8,164 nucleotides of DNA from the NCBI GenBank assembly GCA_031285695.1, contig JAITVR010000003.1, forward strand, positions 1 to 8,164, read 5' to 3'. The DNA is from Prevotellaceae bacterium (lineage in GTDB: Bacteria; Bacteroidota; Bacteroidia; Bacteroidales; UBA932). The notes beneath the pieces were generated by a model that ran no database searches, was not told where the DNA came from, and worked only from the letters and a program-made list of their open reading frames with translations. The position numbers and the translations under genes were made by a program. The stretch's first letter is position 1; each line of letters starts with the position of its first letter. Positions 4,975-8,164 of this stretch are shown here, in pieces.

Positions 4975-5973
4975 CTATTGCAGCTTCTTTTTTGCAAAAA
5001 ACAGCTGCACGTAGGCCACCAAGCCCAAAATAATCATGAACAGCATTTGCGATTCATGCGAGATGGTGGCGTAAAGCAGTCCATCGTTTTCGGGAATACC
5101 AAAAATAGCAAACATGCCAATGCTTGTAATGGCGTGGTATGCGCCCAAGCCGCCGTTGGTGGGCGCAATAATGCCGAAGCTGCCCAGCACCATCACCACC
5201 AAACCATCAACCGGACCAAGCTGCGCCGTGGCGGGAATGGCGTACAGCGCAAGCCAGGCCATGAGCCAGTAGCTGCCCCACAGCAGCACGCTGTGCAGCA
5301 AAAACTGCCCGCGATGCCGCATGGCGGCAAAGGATTTCAGCCCATCGCCAATGCCTTTTACAAAGCTCCACGCCTTTTTTACCGGCGAGTGGCGAATGAG
5401 TTTTTTGCGAAAATACCAAAGTGAAAATAGGACTACGGCAAATGCTACAAGCGCAGCTACCACAGCTACTATCAGCGAAAAATAATTCTCCCCCGCTATT
5501 TTTTGCAGCAGGTTTTCGCGCAAGAATTTTCCAAACGATTCGATGCGCAAAAAGAAGGTGGCAAGCACCACCACTATTAAGCAAATCAAATCGAAAACGC
5601 GCTCTACCACTACTGTTCCAACCAGCTTATCGAAGGGAATTTTGTCGGATTTGTTGAGCGTACCACAGCGCGCCACTTCGCCCAAGCGCGGAAAAAGCAG
5701 GTTGGCAAAGTAGCCAATAACTACAGCGTTGTACACCGCGCCCAAGCTGGGTTTATAGCCCAGCGGATTGATGAGCAAGCGCCACCGCTGCGCGCGAATA
5801 AAGTAGGCAAAAACCCCAATAATTACGGTAAGAATCACCCAGCCATAGTGCGCACTTTTTACGCCCTGCCACAGCTGCGCCATATCCGCCTTGCGAAAGC
5901 TGAACCACAGCAACAGCGCGGTAAGCAGCAGAAATGCTGCAAACTTTAGGCCGGTGCTGAGTTTCTTGTTCAC
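4975..5973 (-). CDS. Flippase-like YbhN/LPG-synthase TM-region protein
   Basis: This 332-residue integral inner-membrane protein belongs to the 'lysylphosphatidylglycerol synthase TM region' family (PF03706, YbhN/AglD-like). Hydrophobic segments lie at about 10-26, 43-59, 78-94, 117-142, 164-188, 226-248, 255-272, 280-292 and 306-326. Family signatures PRLGEVARC (95-103) and APTNGGLGAYH (270-280) are present. The soluble aminoacyl-transferase domain of MprF is absent, so lipid or isoprenoid-linked substrate flipping is the usual suggestion, unproven here. The start is GTG (5971-5973), only 3 nt after the panD stop, which implies translational coupling. panD followed by this family is a common Bacteroidetes pair, though the biochemical link is unclear. 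Confidence 0.9.
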   Translation of the reverse strand: MNKKLSTGLKFAAFLLLTALLLWFSFRKADMAQLWQGVKSAHYGWVILTVIIGVFAYFIRAQRWRLLINPLGYKPSLGAVYNAVVIGYFANLLFPRLGEVARCGTLNKSDKIPFDKLVGTVVVERVFDLICLIVVVLATFFLRIESFGKFLRENLLQKIAGENYFSLIVAVVAALVAFAVVLFSLWYFRKKLIRHSPVKKAWSFVKGIGDGLKSFAAMRHRGQFLLHSVLLWGSYWLMAWLALYAIPATAQLGPVDGLVVMVLGSFGIIAPTNGGLGAYHAITSIGMFAIFGIPENDGLLYATISHESQMLFMIILGLVAYVQLFFAKKKLQ

Positions 5974-5976
5974 GCG

Positions 5977-6330
5977 CTACTTTACTAAACGGTTGGTGTT
6001 TTTTTCGGGAAAAATAATGGTGGGCTTAAACTTTTTTGCCTCCTCAAAATCCATTTGCGCGTAGGACATTACCACCACCACATCGCCCGTGTGGCACTTG
6101 CGCGCCGCGGGTCCGTTGAGGCAAATAACGCCGCTACCGCGCGCACCTTTTATCACGTAGGTGTCCAAGCGCTCGCCGTTGTTCACGTTTACCACCGAAA
6201 CTTTTTCGTTGGCAATAATGTTGGCGGCGTCCATCAAATCCTCGTCAATGGTAATGCTGCCCACGTAGTACAGGTTGGCCTCGGTAATGGTAACCTGATG
6301 TATTTTCGATTTTAAAACTTCGATTTGCAT
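5977..6330 (-). CDS. panD: Aspartate 1-decarboxylase
   Basis: This 117-residue pyruvoyl enzyme converts L-aspartate to beta-alanine and CO2 for pantothenate and coenzyme A synthesis in the cytoplasm. The proenzyme cleaves itself between Gly24 and Ser25, and YYVGSITID (21-29) places these residues at the canonical positions; Ser25 becomes the pyruvoyl group. [22 protein letters not shown] is the classical beta-chain N-terminus. [24 protein letters not shown] (54-77) is also typical, including R54, Y58 and the N-G-A-A region, as is VVVMSYAQM. Length is normal. ATG start. panC, its frequent upstream partner in Bacteroidetes, is absent; the upstream gene is murA, across a repeat hairpin. Confidence 0.96.
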   Translation of the reverse strand: MQIEVLKSKIHQVTITEANLYYVGSITIDEDLMDAANIIANEKVSVVNVNNGERLDTYVIKGARGSGVICLNGPAARKCHTGDVVVVMSYAQMDFEEAKKFKPTIIFPEKNTNRLVK

Positions 6331-6335
6331 AGCAA

Positions 6336-6421
6336 TAAGTTTGTAAAGTTATAAAGTTTGTAAGGTTCATAAAGTTTACAAAGCGGTTTTACTTTGTAAA
6401 CTTTACGAACTTTATGAACTT
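6336..6421. repeat. 9-nt tandem/inverted repeat, panD-murA gap
   Basis: Five units related to gttYRtaaa run from about 6338 to 6382 and are followed by their inverted counterpart. Bases 6354-6383 and 6392-6421 pair at 26 of 30 positions around an 8-nt loop (cggtttta). The right arm contains the murA stop (6412-6414) and encodes its last residues; the left end is close to the panD start. The same unit makes up the repeat at 1752-1840. It probably forms a strong intercistronic mRNA hairpin and may end or weaken transcription between murA and panD. Confidence 0.7.
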
Positions 6422-7725
6422 GCAACTCTCTTTATTTTTGCGCAAAGCGCGTTTAGTCGTCCGTCAATATTTTGGTAGCCGCGGTCAATTTGCTCAATGT
6501 TGTGAATGGTGCTTTTTCCGTCGGCGCACATGGCAGCAATGAGCAGCGCCACGCCTGCGCGAATATCGGGCGAGGTCATTACCGTGGGGCGCAGTTTGAG
6601 GCAATCATTGCCTATAACCGTGGCGCGGTGCGGGTCGCAGAGGATTATTTGCGCGCCCATATCTATTAATTTATCGACAAAAAACAGGCGACTTTCAAAC
6701 ATTTTTTGGTGAATAAGCACGCTGCCTTTTGCCTGCGTGGCCACCACCAAAAACACGCTAATCAAGTCGGGCGTAAGCCCCGGCCAGGGCGCATCGGCAA
6801 TGGTCATGATGGAACCATCGATAAAAGTGTCGATTTCGTAGCGGTCTTGCTGCGGAATGTGAATATCGTCGCCGCGGCGCTCAAGCTGAATTCCAAGGCG
6901 GCGAAAGGATTCGGGAATAACGCCCAAATCATCGAACGAGGTATTTTTTATCGTCAGCTCGCTGCGCGTCATGGCTGCCATGCCAATGAAGCTGCCGACT
7001 TCAATCATATCGGGCAAAATGGAGTGGTCGGTTCCGCCCAGCTGCGGAACGCCTTCTATAACGAGTAAATTTGAGCCTATGCCCGAAATATTTGCGCCCA
7101 TGCGCACCAACATTTTGCACAGCTGCTGCAAATACGGTTCGCAGGCTGCGTTGTAAATGGTGGTTTTACCTTTGGCCAAAACTGCCGCCATCACTATGTT
7201 TGCGGTGCCTGTAACAGAGGCTTCATCGAGCAGCATGTACGCGCCGCTGAGGTGTTTTGCCTCTACGCGGTAAAATGCGCTGTCGGGCTCGTAGCTGAAG
7301 TGCGCGCCCAACTTTTCAAATCCTACAAAGTGCGTATCCAACCTGCGGCGACCAATTTTATCGCCTCCCGGGCGAGGCGCGTAAACCAAGCCGTAGCGCG
7401 CCAACAGCGGTCCCACCATCATAATGGAGCCGCGCAAGCTGGCCGCTTTTTTGGCAAATTCGGGCGCACGCAGCAGCTCGGTATTTACCTGCTTAGCGCA
7501 AAAAGTGTAAACTCCCGCGCCTTCCTCTTTCGTAACTTCCACACCCAAATCGGCCAGCAGCTCAATGAGCTTATTCACATCTAAAATATCGGGGACGTTG
7601 CGAATGGTTACCTTTTGGGAGGTAAGCAGCACGGCGCAAATTACCTGTAGGGCTTCGTTTTTTGCGCCCTGCGGAATAATTTCGCCCTTGAGCTTGCTGC
7701 CGCCTATTACTTCAAATGAGGCCAT
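6412..7725 (-). CDS. murA: UDP-GlcNAc 1-carboxyvinyltransferase
   Basis: MurA, 437 residues, transfers enolpyruvate from phosphoenolpyruvate to UDP-N-acetylglucosamine, the first committed step of peptidoglycan synthesis in the cytoplasm. It has the EPSP-synthase-like double fold. Key residues by comparison with E. coli MurA are K22 and N23 (QGAKNEAL), R98 (LRGSIM), D320 (GLTPDL, equivalent to the general base Asp305), R389 (DIRAGVAL) and R415 (IDRGYQNI). The loop residue that is Cys115 in E. coli is Asp122 here (PGGDKIG; codon GAT at 7360-7362), a substitution known to abolish fosfomycin attack. ATG start at 7723-7725. A DUF4290 gene lies upstream, as is usual in Bacteroidetes. The last codons and stop fall in the repeat hairpin shared with panD. 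Confidence 0.97.
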   Translation of the reverse strand: MASFEVIGGSKLKGEIIPQGAKNEALQVICAVLLTSQKVTIRNVPDILDVNKLIELLADLGVEVTKEEGAGVYTFCAKQVNTELLRAPEFAKKAASLRGSIMMVGPLLARYGLVYAPRPGGDKIGRRRLDTHFVGFEKLGAHFSYEPDSAFYRVEAKHLSGAYMLLDEASVTGTANIVMAAVLAKGKTTIYNAACEPYLQQLCKMLVRMGANISGIGSNLLVIEGVPQLGGTDHSILPDMIEVGSFIGMAAMTRSELTIKNTSFDDLGVIPESFRRLGIQLERRGDDIHIPQQDRYEIDTFIDGSIMTIADAPWPGLTPDLISVFLVVATQAKGSVLIHQKMFESRLFFVDKLIDMGAQIILCDPHRATVIGNDCLKLRPTVMTSPDIRAGVALLIAAMCADGKSTIHNIEQIDRGYQNIDGRLNALCAKIKRVASS

Positions 7726-7748
7726 GTTTTATTCAATTAAAAATCGAG

Positions 7749-7764
7749 AATTAAGAATTAAAAA
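7749..7764. repeat. Outer inverted repeat, left arm
   Basis: aattaagaattaaaaa is the perfect 16-bp reverse complement of 7924-7939. The pair encloses palindromic element B and most of the murA/DUF4290 gap. The motif is A/T-only except for one G. Confidence 0.65.
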
Positions 7765-7791
7765 TAGTTTTTTGAATAATCTACTTTGTTT

Positions 7792-7900
7792 ACCCCTGTT
7801 GCCATTCTGAGCAAAGCGAAGAACCGAAGTTCGGCGTAAGCTAATCTCCGAACTTGAGATGCTTCGACAAGCTCAGCATGACAAATGGCAAGCATGGGGT
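7792..7900. repeat. Palindromic intergenic element B
   Basis: This is a nested inverted repeat: acccc (7792-7796) with ggggt (7896-7900), ttgccatt (7799-7806) with aatggcaa (7884-7891), and arms 7801-7825 with 7858-7882 (about 17 of 25). The inner arms can each fold alone (ttct/agaa and atgct/agcat). The core gttcggcg...aatctcc (7829-7849) is shared with element A at 97-116. The arm sequence containing ctgagcttgtcgaag resembles intergenic repeats I associate with Bacteroidetes-like genomes. It separates DUF4290 from murA and carries no gene. Confidence 0.6.
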
Positions 7901-7923
7901 GCCCAAACTGTCAATTCCGTTGA

Positions 7924-7939
7924 TTTTTAATTCTTAATT
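7924..7939. repeat. Outer inverted repeat, right arm
   Basis: tttttaattcttaatt is the perfect 16-bp partner of 7749-7764. It contains the stop codon of the DUF4290 gene (7934-7936). Confidence 0.65.
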
Positions 7940-8164
7940 TTGCTTACTTTGCTGCCTGTGCCGTTGCTGCTGTGGCTGGTGCTTGGCGCGATTTGAATCG
8001 GTGGCACTTCGCTTGGCTCCGTTGTTTTGCCCGTTGCCACTGGCGCCGCCGTTGTTGTTGCTCACGTTGTAGTTGCCCACCTGCAGGCGCACATCGCTTG
8101 CGCTGAGCTTGATTTTTCCGCCCGAAAGAATTTCTATTTCCTTGTAAATAATTTCGTCCGAAAC
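7934..8164 (-). CDS. DUF4290 family protein, C-terminal fragment
   Basis: The last 76 codons and stop of a gene whose 5' part lies beyond the right edge. The visible part begins VSDEIIYKEIEILSGGKIKLS, which resembles the end of the Bacteroidetes-specific DUF4290 family (a conserved helix followed by LS-G-IKL). It is followed by a low-complexity tail rich in Asn, Gly, Gln, Lys and Arg, probably disordered. DUF4290 genes are usually found directly upstream of murA in Bacteroidetes, which supports the call. Function is unknown. The stop lies inside the outer inverted-repeat arm at 7924-7939. Confidence 0.72.
   Translation of the reverse strand, partial: VSDEIIYKEIEILSGGKIKLSASDVRLQVGNYNVSNNNGGASGNGQNNGAKRSATDSNRAKHQPQQQRHRQQSKQN

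Noticed and set aside
4809..4997. 62-residue minus-strand reading frame in the gap beside the flippase-like gene
   Set aside because: It overlaps the end of the flippase-like gene in another frame, runs across the terminator stem, shows no family motif, and is better explained by the structured-RNA region.

Overview
The window looks like chromosome from an uncultured or little-studied member of the Bacteroidota (Bacteroidetes). Four things support this. A DUF4290-type C-terminus lies directly upstream of murA. The group M23 peptidase, MerR-type HTH protein, Nif3-like protein and C4 zinc-ribbon coiled-coil protein is collinear. There is a good match to the Bacteroidetes -33/-7 promoter pattern (TTTG, 20 nt, TATATTTG). 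Start sites lack strong Shine-Dalgarno sequences. Every recognisable gene is on the minus strand, so transcription runs from high to low coordinates.

In transcription order the window holds: the 3' end of a DUF4290 gene (7934-8164); murA for peptidoglycan precursor synthesis (6412-7725); panD for beta-alanine/pantothenate synthesis (5977-6330); a YbhN/flippase-like membrane protein (4975-5973, 3 nt after panD); a 330-nt gap with a promoter and a possible structured RNA; two tandem paralogous membrane-anchored M23 endopeptidases (3664-4644 and 2641-3591); a four-helix-bundle 'S23/IVS' protein (2218-2607); a small MerR-type regulator (1839-2174); a Nif3-like metal protein (977-1759); and a coiled-coil/C4 zinc-ribbon protein (159-932). 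A long perfect hairpin ends the window at 1-58. The genes are mainly housekeeping and concern cell-wall building and remodelling (MurA, two M23 enzymes), coenzyme A supply (PanD) and conserved proteins of poorly known role.

The unusual content lies between the genes. Almost every intercistronic gap carries a short-period (7-9 nt) A/T-rich repeat folded into an inverted repeat, and these repeats run into the stop codons of MerR, the four-helix-bundle protein, MurA and DUF4290. The four-helix-bundle gene is bounded exactly by near-perfect 27/28-nt inverted repeats and appears to interrupt a conserved gene order, like a small mobile cassette. Two longer palindromic elements (59-155 and 7792-7900) share a central core but have different, self-complementary arms. 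The 4800-4945 region ends in a plus-strand intrinsic terminator although both flanking genes are on the minus strand, and it has mutually compatible helices plus a possible pseudoknot, so it is a candidate non-coding RNA. MurA carries Asp in place of the usual catalytic Cys, which predicts intrinsic fosfomycin insensitivity.
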